Of a DNA stretch of 64,000 bases, positions 56,772 through 64,000 are shown piece by piece (position 1 is the stretch's first letter; each line of letters begins with the position of its first letter). Location of the stretch: assembly GCA_016710595.1 (NCBI GenBank), contig JADJVM010000003.1, forward strand, positions 62,001-126,000, written 5' to 3'. A program made the position numbers and the translations under genes. The notes beneath the pieces were generated by a model, which was not told the DNA's origin, did no database searches, and was given only the letters and a program-made list of their open reading frames with translations. The DNA is from Niastella sp. GTDB taxonomy: Bacteria; Bacteroidota; Bacteroidia; Chitinophagales; Chitinophagaceae.

Positions 56772-57197
56772 ATGAAAAGAATATTGTTCGTTTTATTGAT
56801 TTTTAATTTTACGGTTGCAAATGCCCAGCCGAATGCTGATCAAAAAGTGTTACAAGTACTCAAATTGCAGGAGCAGGACTGGAACCGGGGAGATATTTAT
56901 GGCTTTATGCAAGGCTATTGGAATAGTGATTCGCTACAATTTGTAAGTAAAAACGGGGTTACCAATGGCTGGCAAAACACTTTATTAAATTATAAAAAAA
57001 CTTACCCCGATACTGCAAGTATGGGCACTCTACATTTTGATATCCTTGATATAAAACGGCTTTCCGTTATTTATTTTTATGTAATCGGTAAATGGCAACT
57101 CAGCAGGAACAGCCTGCCAAATATAAGCGGCCATTTTACTTTATTGTTTAAAAAGATTAAAAACAAATGGGTGATTGTAACAGATCATACCAGCTAA
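56772..57197 (+). CDS. Secreted SnoaL/NTF2-like (DUF4440-type) protein
   Basis: A 141-residue protein. ATG at 56772 is preferred over a TTG 15 bases upstream. The signal peptide ends near NAQ (residue 18). The mature part matches the DUF4440 cone-like fold: VLQVLKLQEQDWNRGDIYGFMQGYW near the N-terminus and GHFTLLFKKIKNKWVIVTDHTS at the end. Ligand or activity is unknown. Its stop uses the shared CTAA with the gene at 57194. Confidence 0.83.
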   Translation: MKRILFVLLIFNFTVANAQPNADQKVLQVLKLQEQDWNRGDIYGFMQGYWNSDSLQFVSKNGVTNGWQNTLLNYKKTYPDTASMGTLHFDILDIKRLSVIYFYVIGKWQLSRNSLPNISGHFTLLFKKIKNKWVIVTDHTS

Positions 57198-57412
57198 AAA
57201 TTCCATTTATTTTTTAAATGCCTTAAGATAAAATATAAACTTACTAAGAAAAAAATATAGAAAATAATATTCTTAAGCGCCGGCCATCCTTCAAAAAAAG
57301 CAAGTTTAAAATAGATGCCTGCAAATATCCCGAAGAGCATCCACAATACCAATAAGGCCACACTGTTTGCAATGCGTATAAAGAATGCCCTTGTTTCATC
57401 TTCCATTGGCAT
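57194..57412 (-). CDS. Small membrane protein
   Basis: A 72-residue protein with two membrane segments at about 14-33 and 46-63. The first six residues (MPMEDE) are acidic, and the C-terminus is basic and aromatic (RHLKNKWNF). An alternative ATG lies two codons in. It overlaps the stop of the convergent SnoaL-like gene by four bases (CTAA) and lies 32 bases after the GH25 lysozyme gene. Function is unknown. Confidence 0.72.
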   Translation of the reverse strand: MPMEDETRAFFIRIANSVALLVLWMLFGIFAGIYFKLAFFEGWPALKNIIFYIFFLVSLYFILRHLKNKWNF

Positions 57413-57444
57413 GGCGCCTGTTTTTAATTTTATAAATATACGTG

Positions 57445-58215
57445 CTATTTTAACTTAAGCCTTTCAAAAGAAATACTATCCCCGTTATAAACATTAAAAT
57501 CTACGTAACTGCGTATCCCGTTTACCTGGCCTCTTTCGTTATGCTGCCAAAATAGCCAGTTACGGCCAATCCGGGGTTTTTCTTTTTGCAGGTAATGCGC
57601 TACCCACAATGGATAATCACTAAACTTACCAGATAAATAACGATTGTAAAAATCTACATTGCTATATAAAATGGGTTTTACTTTATATTCTTTTTCTACC
57701 AGCAGCAACCAGTCTTGCACCCTTTGTTGCATGAGGGGAATGGACACTGCATTCAATTCTTCAATATCTAATACAGGCGGCAGGTCGCCTTTTTTAAGTT
57801 TTACGGTTTCCAAAAAATTTAATGCCTGCTTTTTACCATCTTTCCCGGGGCTAAAATAATGGTAGGCTCCTTTCACCATATTATTTTTTTCTGCGAATAC
57901 CCAGTTACGGCCAAATTTTTCATCTACCCTGTCTGTGCCTTCAGTAGCTTTTATAAATGCAAAGTCAATGCTAATACCCCTTATTTTCATTTCTCTTACC
58001 TGCTGCCAGGAAATATTCTTTTGATAACGGCTCACATCAATACCATGTATGCCATAGCCCGTTGGCAGTGAAATACCAAACTCAGGATATAATACAGATG
58101 CCGGTTCATTAAAATAACGCACCCCAAAATAAATGATAACCGATGCGGCAAGGGCAATGGAGAAAAAAAGCAGGACAGATCTTATGGGTTTAAATTTCTT
58201 TTTCTTACGTGGCAT
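57445..58215 (-). CDS. Glycoside hydrolase family 25 lysozyme
   Basis: A 256-residue protein with an N-terminal membrane anchor (about 11-32, preceded by KKKK). The GH25 domain keeps the catalytic-site acids D60 (GIDVSRYQ), D150 and E152 (VLDIEE) and the FIKATEGTD segment. It cleaves the N-acetylmuramic acid-N-acetylglucosamine bond of peptidoglycan. ATG at 58215 is preferred to a GTG upstream. No phage genes are near, so it is more likely a cell-wall remodelling or defence enzyme. Confidence 0.9.
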   Translation of the reverse strand: MPRKKKKFKPIRSVLLFFSIALAASVIIYFGVRYFNEPASVLYPEFGISLPTGYGIHGIDVSRYQKNISWQQVREMKIRGISIDFAFIKATEGTDRVDEKFGRNWVFAEKNNMVKGAYHYFSPGKDGKKQALNFLETVKLKKGDLPPVLDIEELNAVSIPLMQQRVQDWLLLVEKEYKVKPILYSNVDFYNRYLSGKFSDYPLWVAHYLQKEKPRIGRNWLFWQHNERGQVNGIRSYVDFNVYNGDSISFERLKLK

Positions 58216-58240
58216 ATCAATAACCACAAAGATAATTCAA

Positions 58241-60175
58241 TCAATAAATGAATCGTTTGGTAATTGTTTTATTGCCGGCTATTATGGTTGCAATATATAC
58301 CCCCCTGGCCCAGTTTTGCACAGGCAAGCTAAGGGTTCCGAGGCCATTATATAAACTAAGCGTTTGCTCAAAAACTTTTTGTCCCCCTGCATTGCTGATC
58401 CAAATTTCTGCTTTGGTAGTATTAAAATCATGCAATCTTATGCTGGCCGGTGAAACTACCGGGTTGGGAAAAATATCTACGCCTCCCATGCCCGAATTGC
58501 TGATGCTCTTTTTTTCAGTACTGTTGTTTTTACTGATGAGCCAAAGCTCTGGATCTATCAATACCGTATCGGCAACAAAGCCGATATCTTCTATAAAATC
58601 CTGGTTATTTTCTGTATTGTTTAGGACCACTGTTTTTTGCAGGTTCCCCTTTTTAAAAGTTAAGGGTACGGGCATTTTAAAAAAAGATACTGAAGGGTGT
58701 GAGGTTACCTGGCTTAGGTTTATGTGTACAGTACCGGTGCCCACCTGGCTCCAGCTTGCTTTATAAGAAGGATAGCCCTGGCCCAGATACCATTGGTTAA
58801 AAAAATCGGTTAAGTCTTTGCCGCTTGCCTGCTCCAATACAGATTTAAGTTTGGCCGTTTGAGTAAATCCATAAGCCAGGCCGGGGGTATTGAGATATTG
58901 GCGTATCGCCGAAAAAAACATGGAATCGCCAAGAACAAAACGAAGCATATTTACCAAATATGACCCCTTGTTATACGTAAGCCGCTGATCAAAAATACGG
59001 CTCACGCTGCTGGTATCATTTACCCAAACAGTGCCGCCGGGTTGCGATGTGATATTGGCCAGTACCGATAACCTATTGGCTATTGCCGAAGCCGGGTATT
59101 TTGTTTCCATATAAAAAGCGGCACAAAAAGTAGCAAAGCCTTCATTCAGCCAAATTTCTGACCAACTATTTGCAGTGAGTTTATCGCCAAACCATTGGTG
59201 CCCCAGTTCATGTGCCATCAGGCTTTCATTTGCATTTATGAGAAAGGTTGCTGTTTGGTGTTCCATACCGCCGCCCCAACCAAATTGTACATGGCCATAT
59301 TTTTCTTTTATAAATGGATACTCACCAAAGTACTGATTAAAAAGTTGAAGCGCCGAAAGCACTTTGGGGGTATTGGCCTCAAACGAAGGCCGGCTTTCAG
59401 GATAGCAATAGGTAACCATCGGTAAATTGGTTGCGCCGAGTTGTACACTATTATTAAAAACTTCATAATTGGTAACAGCAAAGCAAACCAAATAAGTGGC
59501 AATAGGATATCGGTGTTTCCAATGCGTAACCATATTGGTACCCACCGGCGTTTCAGATTGCAACAATCCATTTGATGCTGCCTTATAAATGGCAGGATGT
59601 TTTACAAAAACATCAATACTATCTGTTTTATTCCCCATTGCATTTTTGCAGGGCCACCAATCCATTGCGCCATAAGGTTCGCTCAGGGTCCAGATTACAG
59701 GTGTGCCGGTATGCTGGGTTTGCACAAAAGAACCAAAGCCGGAATCATTGGGTATGCCCTGGTAATAAATGGTAATAGAATCCTGCTGGCCGGGATTTAT
59801 ATTTTCATCAAAATTTACCTGTAATGCATCATTGGCCTGTTGGTAGCTGAGCATATTGCCTTTTCGTTTTATGCTATCGGTGTGCATGGCAGCCTGCAGG
59901 TCGAATGTAATAGAAGCACTGGCAGTATTTAATTTAAAATATACCGTAACAGCGCCTTTAATATACCGGATGGCAGGATCTACCTCCCACTCACAACGAA
60001 AATAATTAATATCAAAATTGCCGGATGCCAGGCTACCCCTTTGCATTAATGTACGCATCCGTGTAAATGCCTGCTGCTCCATGGCCGGTATTGAAAACTG
60101 GCTTTTGCAAATATTTTTTTCTTGAGCACTTGCTAAGCAAGGAGTTAGCATCAGCAGCAGGACGAGTTGTTTCAT
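58241..60175 (-). CDS. Secreted M1-family aminopeptidase with T9SS C-terminal domain
   Basis: A 644-residue protein with a signal peptide (cleavage near SAQ, residue 18). The M1 catalytic site is HELGH at 322-326 with the third zinc ligand E345 (WLNEGFA). The exopeptidase motif reads GGMEH at 302-306, with His where GxMEN has Asn. The C-terminal 80 residues (IFPNPVVSPASIRL ... GVYIATIIAGNKTITKRFIY) form a type A type-IX-secretion sorting domain, so it is exported across the outer membrane. It releases N-terminal residues from peptides. It starts at an ATG. Confidence 0.93.
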   Translation of the reverse strand: MKQLVLLLMLTPCLASAQEKNICKSQFSIPAMEQQAFTRMRTLMQRGSLASGNFDINYFRCEWEVDPAIRYIKGAVTVYFKLNTASASITFDLQAAMHTDSIKRKGNMLSYQQANDALQVNFDENINPGQQDSITIYYQGIPNDSGFGSFVQTQHTGTPVIWTLSEPYGAMDWWPCKNAMGNKTDSIDVFVKHPAIYKAASNGLLQSETPVGTNMVTHWKHRYPIATYLVCFAVTNYEVFNNSVQLGATNLPMVTYCYPESRPSFEANTPKVLSALQLFNQYFGEYPFIKEKYGHVQFGWGGGMEHQTATFLINANESLMAHELGHQWFGDKLTANSWSEIWLNEGFATFCAAFYMETKYPASAIANRLSVLANITSQPGGTVWVNDTSSVSRIFDQRLTYNKGSYLVNMLRFVLGDSMFFSAIRQYLNTPGLAYGFTQTAKLKSVLEQASGKDLTDFFNQWYLGQGYPSYKASWSQVGTGTVHINLSQVTSHPSVSFFKMPVPLTFKKGNLQKTVVLNNTENNQDFIEDIGFVADTVLIDPELWLISKNNSTEKKSISNSGMGGVDIFPNPVVSPASIRLHDFNTTKAEIWISNAGGQKVFEQTLSLYNGLGTLSLPVQNWARGVYIATIIAGNKTITKRFIY

Positions 60176-60213
60176 TTTAAGACTTTTTTAAACAATTTTT
60201 TTCTTTCAAGCGA

Positions 60214-60221
60214 TACTTTTG
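60214..60221 (+). promoter_or_regulatory. Possible -7 box of the transglycosylase gene
   Basis: Plus-strand TACTTTTG matches TAnnTTTG and leaves a leader of about 100 bases before the TTG at 60327. No clear -33 element. Confidence 0.4.
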
Positions 60222-60326
60222 CCGGGCAATAAGCCAATTTATTTTTCCGTTAGAGTGATCCGGGCAAATAATGGAACGTTGCTTTCGGTAAAATCTTATT
60301 TTAATACCTAAGAAAAACATATTCAT

Positions 60327-61178
60327 TTGAAAAAAATATTTGTAACTTTTTTTCTCAGCTTAATTTTTTTAAGTGTCTTTGCAAATTTTTCTGATACTAC
60401 CATAAAAATTGCTGCTGCTGCAAATGTGCGGAATGGCAACCGTATTTTGGTAAGCAAAGCCAATGTTATATATCCGGATATATTTATAGGCCACGAAGAA
60501 GAATCGGCCCCTTATGCCGAAAAGTTCACCAGCAGCCGCAGGGATTATTTGATCCGTACATATAAACGCAGCCAGAAATATTTTCCAAAAGTCAAAGCTA
60601 TTTTAAAAAAGCATAATATCCCTGTAGAATTTTCGGTATTGATGGCCATTGAAAGTGGTTTTAATGGAAATGCGGTTTCGCCCAAAGGTGCGGTGGGCTA
60701 TTGGCAATTTATGGATGGCGTTGCCAAAGAATACGGATTGCGTATTGCAGAAAAGAAAACAAAGGAAACAAAAACGACCAGGACACAAAAGGGCAATCAT
60801 ACAAAAACAAAACCGGTGGTTGACGACCGGAAGAATTTTACCCGAAGCACCATTGCAGCGGCCAGGTATTTACAAGACCGGGCAAAGAATTTAAACAATG
60901 ATTGGTTGTTGATTGCAGCAAGTTATAATTGTGGTGTAGGCAATGTGTGGAATGCGATGCAAAAATCGGGTGTTGAAAACCCGGGTTATTGGGATATTCA
61001 AAAATTCTTGCCTGCAGAAACAAGGGCTTATGTAATGAATTTTATTACGCTGAACCTGGTGTTTAATAATTACGAAACATTTTTACAAGGCAAGCTACAG
61101 TTTAAAGATGTTTATGCCATACCAGAAAATGATTTACCGCCCGGTTTTGATGTAAAACTTTTGAACAAATTATTGTAA
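60327..61178 (+). CDS. Lytic transglycosylase, SLT/MltD-like
   Basis: A 283-residue secreted protein with a signal peptide (cleavage near residue 20) and the SLT fold. The catalytic Glu is E109 in MAIESGFN, followed by SPKGAVGYWQFM and ASYNCGVGNVWNAM. An insert of about 25 basic residues (about 148-172, KKTKETKTTRTQKG) interrupts the usual domain. It cuts peptidoglycan with 1,6-anhydro ends. The start is a TTG, with no better Met. No LysM repeats are present, unlike MltD. Confidence 0.88.
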   Translation: MKKIFVTFFLSLIFLSVFANFSDTTIKIAAAANVRNGNRILVSKANVIYPDIFIGHEEESAPYAEKFTSSRRDYLIRTYKRSQKYFPKVKAILKKHNIPVEFSVLMAIESGFNGNAVSPKGAVGYWQFMDGVAKEYGLRIAEKKTKETKTTRTQKGNHTKTKPVVDDRKNFTRSTIAAARYLQDRAKNLNNDWLLIAASYNCGVGNVWNAMQKSGVENPGYWDIQKFLPAETRAYVMNFITLNLVFNNYETFLQGKLQFKDVYAIPENDLPPGFDVKLLNKLL

Positions 61179-61201
61179 AGAATTTATTAGAATAACGAAT
61201 G

Positions 61202-61228
61202 ATGCCCTGCTTTTTGCGGGGCATTTTT
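61202..61228 (+). terminator. Rho-independent terminator of the transglycosylase gene
   Basis: Stem ATGCCC(T)GC/GC(G)GGGCAT around a T-rich loop, followed by a run of six T. It separates the housekeeping region from the CRISPR locus. Confidence 0.85.
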
Positions 61229-61390
61229 TACTTGAGGGGACCCAATCATATTTCCAAATTGGATAATTATTATTTATATACTGAAATTTAATGATAATAA
61301 TTAAAAATGTTAAATTAGCTTAAAATTTAACCCTATAGATTAATTCCTGGATATTGCCAGCCTGAATAGTCACCTAAATAAAATGTTGCA
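61229..61390. other. AT-rich intergenic stretch between terminator and tracrRNA
   Basis: About 160 AT-rich bases with no supported reading frame and no CRISPR repeats. It ends at the T-run of the predicted tracrRNA. Confidence 0.5.
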
Positions 61391-61482
61391 TAAAAATGCC
61401 CCGCAGGTAGGCGAGGCGCTAAATGTTTACACAACGGAATAATCCTTATTGTGAATTGCTTTCAGGAGTAAAGATAGAAAAA
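61391..61482 (-). ncRNA. Predicted tracrRNA of the type II-C system
   Basis: Read on the minus strand, three tracrRNA elements occur in the correct order. First is an anti-repeat (about 61448-61480) whose plus-strand form TTGTGAATTGCTTTC closely resembles the 5' part of known Bacteroidota type II-C repeats (from memory). Next is a nexus-like hairpin AAGGATTATTCCGTT (61433-61447, one-base bulge). Last is a perfect 7-bp hairpin GCCTCGC/GCGGGGC (61398-61417) followed by ATTTTT, a terminator. It diverges from cas9, whose ATG is about 80 bases away. Exact 5' end is unknown. The call is inferred; only the structure is seen. Confidence 0.8.
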
Positions 61483-61560
61483 TTTAAAAATAGAAATGAC
61501 ACAAAACTTTTAAATTATAAAAATTAATTTTTAAACTAACTTATAAAAATTGAAAACTTT

Positions 61561-64000
61561 ATGAATAAAACAATACTTGGCCTTGATTTAGGAACAACTT
61601 CTATTGGATTTGCCAAAGTAATAGAAGCTGAAAATTACGAAAATTCATCAGTTGAGTTTATTGGGGCACGGGTTAATCCACTAACCACAGATGAGCAAAC
61701 TAATTTTGAAAAAGGAAAACCAGTTTCATTGAATGCTGACCGCACTTTAAAACGTGGAATGCGCCGAAACATAGACCGCTATCAACTACGCAGAGATAAT
61801 CTAATTGCAATTCTCAAAAATCATGATATCATAACAGGAGATACGAAGCTAGCGGAAGATGAAAAACGTAGTACACATTCCACTTATTTTTTAAGATCGT
61901 TGGCCGCTAGAAATGAAGTCTCTCTGGAAGATTTTGCTCGAGTACTATTTTCAATTAACAAAAAGCGTGGTTACAAAAGTAGCCGCAAAGCAAAAAATGA
62001 AGATGAGGGTCAAATTATTGACGGTATGGTTGTGGCAAAACAGTTATACGAAGAACAACTTACACCTGGTCAATTATCTTTAAAATTATTAAAAGAAGGT
62101 AAAAAATATCTGCCGGATTTTTATCGGTCTGATTTAATAGCAGAATTAGACAAGGTATGGAATTATCAAAAACAATTCCATACCGATATTCTTACTGATG
62201 AATTTAAAACGCATTTAGAAGGTAAGGGGAAAAGGGCTACTTCAGCTGCCTTCTGGGGAAAGTATGGTTTCAATATTGCAGAAATTAAGGGAGAACGTGA
62301 AGAGAAAAGACTGAAAGCTTATCAATTGCGCAACGATTCAATTTCCAAAGAACTTAACAAAGAAGAAGTTGCGTTCGTAATTACCGAAATCAATAACGAT
62401 CTTAATAAATCGAGTGGTTACCTCGGTTCAATTTCTGACAGAAGTAAAGAGTTGTATTTTAATAAGCAAACAGTAGGACAATACCTTTACAACCAGATAA
62501 AGAATAATCCACATACCCGATTAAAAGGCCAGGTGTTTTATCGCCAGGATTATTTAGACGAGTTTGAAATTATTTGGGAAATACAAAAAATGTTTCATCC
62601 TCAACTTACCAGGAATCTGAAAGAAAAAATACGGGATACAATCATTTTTTACCAAAGGAAACTTAAATCACAAAAAGGGTTAATTAGTTTATGTGAATTT
62701 GAAAACAGGGAAGTTGAAGAGAAAAAGAGTAACCAGGTTGTCAAAAAAAGAATTGGTTTACGTGTAGCGCCAAAGTCATCTCTACTCTTTCAAGAATTTA
62801 AAATTTGGCAGGTATTAAATAATGTATGTATACGAAAAAAAGATAGCAGAAAGCTTAAGCCCGCAAACACAGACAATTCGCTCTCAACGAAAGAAAATGA
62901 AATCTTTTCTTTAAGCTATGAAACAAAGAAATCCCTTTTTGAAGAATTGAATATTAAAGGTAATCTCAAAGCAGATAGCATCATCAAATTGCTAGGATAT
63001 AAACCTGCTGAATGGGAAATGAATTATACTGCGTTAGAGGGCAACCGGACTAACAAAGTTTTATATGATGCATATCTCAAAATTTTAGAAAGGGAAGGTT
63101 ATGATGAAGATCTTTTTAAAATAAAAAGCAGTGATGATATAGATGTTTCTAAAATAGAAAAAACAGCAATAGAGATTAAGAAAATGGTACAAAACATATT
63201 TGAAGTTCTAGGTATCAATACGAGCATCTTAGATTTTAATGCAGAGTTAGACGGTAAAGCTTTTGAAGAACAGGCGTCATACCAGTTATGGCATTTGTTG
63301 TATTCTTATGAAGGTGATGAATCGGCAAGTGGAAATGAAAAATTGTATGAACTGCTAAATAAAAAATTTGGTTTCAAAAAAGAACATGGGGTTATATTAG
63401 CCAATGTTGCATTAGGCAACGATTATGGTAATTTGAGCAGCAAGGCTATGAGAAACATTTACCCTTACATCAAAGAACTTGAATACGACAACGCCTGCCT
63501 GCAAGCCGGGTACAGGCATTCAGCATCTTCGCTTACCAAAGAGGAAATTGAAACCCGCCCTTTACAGAAACGTCTGGAATTATTGAAAAAAAATGAACTC
63601 CGGAGCCCTGTTGTTGAGAAAATACTTAACCAAATGGTGAATGTAGTAAACACAATCATTGATGAAGAAAATGCAAAAAGAAACGCTTCTGGAAAATCAG
63701 AAGATTTCCAGTTTGATGAAATTAGGATAGAGCTTTCCCGTGATTTGAAAAATAATGCAGTAGAACGTGCCGAAATGACGACAAATATTAATGCAGCCAA
63801 AATATTACATGAAAAAATCGTAAAAGTATTACAAGTAGAATTTTCTTTAAAAAATCCTACAAGAAATGATATCATACGTTACAAACTCTACGAAGAATTA
63901 AAGAACAACGGCTATAAAGATTTATATACAAATACCTATATCCCCCGTGAAGCACTCTTTAGTAATAGGATTGACGTGGATCATATTATTCCACAAATGA
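61561..64000 (+). CDS. cas9: Type II-C CRISPR nuclease Cas9, N-terminal part
   Basis: The frame stays open from the ATG at 61561 to the window end: 813 codons with no stop. RuvC-I is LGLDLGTTSIGF with catalytic D9. An Arg-rich bridge helix (RTLKRGMRRNIDRYQLRRDNL) is near 61-81. The REC lobe holds the conserved IFYQRKLKSQKGL near 362-374. RuvC-II is EIRIELSRD with E724. The window ends in the HNH motif DVDHIIPQ (D807, H808), so the rest of HNH, RuvC-III and the PAM-interacting domain are missing. The long REC region fits large Bacteroidota II-C forms of about 1,400 residues. No frameshift is seen. The antisense frame at 63465-63875 is a shadow. Confidence 0.96.
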   Translation, partial: MNKTILGLDLGTTSIGFAKVIEAENYENSSVEFIGARVNPLTTDEQTNFEKGKPVSLNADRTLKRGMRRNIDRYQLRRDNLIAILKNHDIITGDTKLAEDEKRSTHSTYFLRSLAARNEVSLEDFARVLFSINKKRGYKSSRKAKNEDEGQIIDGMVVAKQLYEEQLTPGQLSLKLLKEGKKYLPDFYRSDLIAELDKVWNYQKQFHTDILTDEFKTHLEGKGKRATSAAFWGKYGFNIAEIKGEREEKRLKAYQLRNDSISKELNKEEVAFVITEINNDLNKSSGYLGSISDRSKELYFNKQTVGQYLYNQIKNNPHTRLKGQVFYRQDYLDEFEIIWEIQKMFHPQLTRNLKEKIRDTIIFYQRKLKSQKGLISLCEFENREVEEKKSNQVVKKRIGLRVAPKSSLLFQEFKIWQVLNNVCIRKKDSRKLKPANTDNSLSTKENEIFSLSYETKKSLFEELNIKGNLKADSIIKLLGYKPAEWEMNYTALEGNRTNKVLYDAYLKILEREGYDEDLFKIKSSDDIDVSKIEKTAIEIKKMVQNIFEVLGINTSILDFNAELDGKAFEEQASYQLWHLLYSYEGDESASGNEKLYELLNKKFGFKKEHGVILANVALGNDYGNLSSKAMRNIYPYIKELEYDNACLQAGYRHSASSLTKEEIETRPLQKRLELLKKNELRSPVVEKILNQMVNVVNTIIDEENAKRNASGKSEDFQFDEIRIELSRDLKNNAVERAEMTTNINAAKILHEKIVKVLQVEFSLKNPTRNDIIRYKLYEELKNNGYKDLYTNTYIPREALFSNRIDVDHIIPQM

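Noticed and set aside
57445..58215. Prophage endolysin
   Set aside because: The GH25 lysozyme has an N-terminal membrane anchor and no phage genes nearby.
61179..61560. CRISPR repeats upstream of cas9
   Set aside because: Only one repeat-like segment occurs, and it is better explained as the tracrRNA anti-repeat.
63465..63875. 136-codon minus-strand frame inside cas9
   Set aside because: Shadow of the cas9 coding frame.

Overview
The window looks like chromosomal DNA of a member of the Bacteroidota, most likely near the Chitinophagaceae. This placement is inferred from AT-rich sequence, promoter boxes of the form TAnnTTTG, a carotenoid cluster, a type IX secretion-type C-terminal tail on a peptidase, SCO and Fur proteins, and a type II-C Cas9. 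No database search was possible. Several genes appear to start at TTG or GTG.

Layout. Positions 1-1505 hold two short-spaced secreted proteins on the minus strand. Positions 1660-2550 hold four tandem non-coding units of about 216 bp, each with a minus-strand terminator hairpin and a tRNA T-arm-like hairpin. An Lrp-type regulator (2696-3169), a peptide ABC permease and aat follow. Positions 5016-10026 form a tightly overlapping carotenoid operon (crtI, crtB, crtD-like, cruF-like, crtZ; transcribed leftward). Its gene set fits a saproxanthin or myxol-type monocyclic carotenoid if a lycopene cyclase exists elsewhere.

Positions 10099-38042 are a large surface-polysaccharide locus. It holds a phosphoglycosyl transferase, eight glycosyltransferases, a Wzx-type flippase, two paralogous Wzy-like membrane proteins, two asparagine-synthase-type amidotransferases, and sugar-nucleotide modules. 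The complete module is rmlA-rmlB-fdtA-fdtC-fdtB for dTDP-3-acetamido-3,6-dideoxyhexose. Incomplete modules are a PglC/D/E-like set, a WlbA/WlbB-like pair and GDP-fucose synthase without Gmd. No Wza/Wzc export genes are in view.

Positions 38042-61178 are mostly housekeeping and envelope genes: NFU Fe-S protein, UvrD-type helicase, cupredoxin lipoprotein, MFS pump, RpoN, a GH10-like hydrolase, MarR, an AI-2E-family protein, a radical SAM protein, tRNA-Arg(CCU), a penicillin-acylase family enzyme, Fur, SCO, GH25 lysozyme, an M1 aminopeptidase and a lytic transglycosylase. Three convergent gene pairs in the window end on the same CTAA tetranucleotide, which supplies a stop codon on each strand.

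The right edge (61391-64000) is the start of a type II-C CRISPR-Cas locus. A cas9 gene is cut by the window end inside its HNH motif. Upstream and divergent there is a strong candidate tracrRNA with anti-repeat, nexus and terminator. The array, cas1 and cas2 would lie beyond the window.
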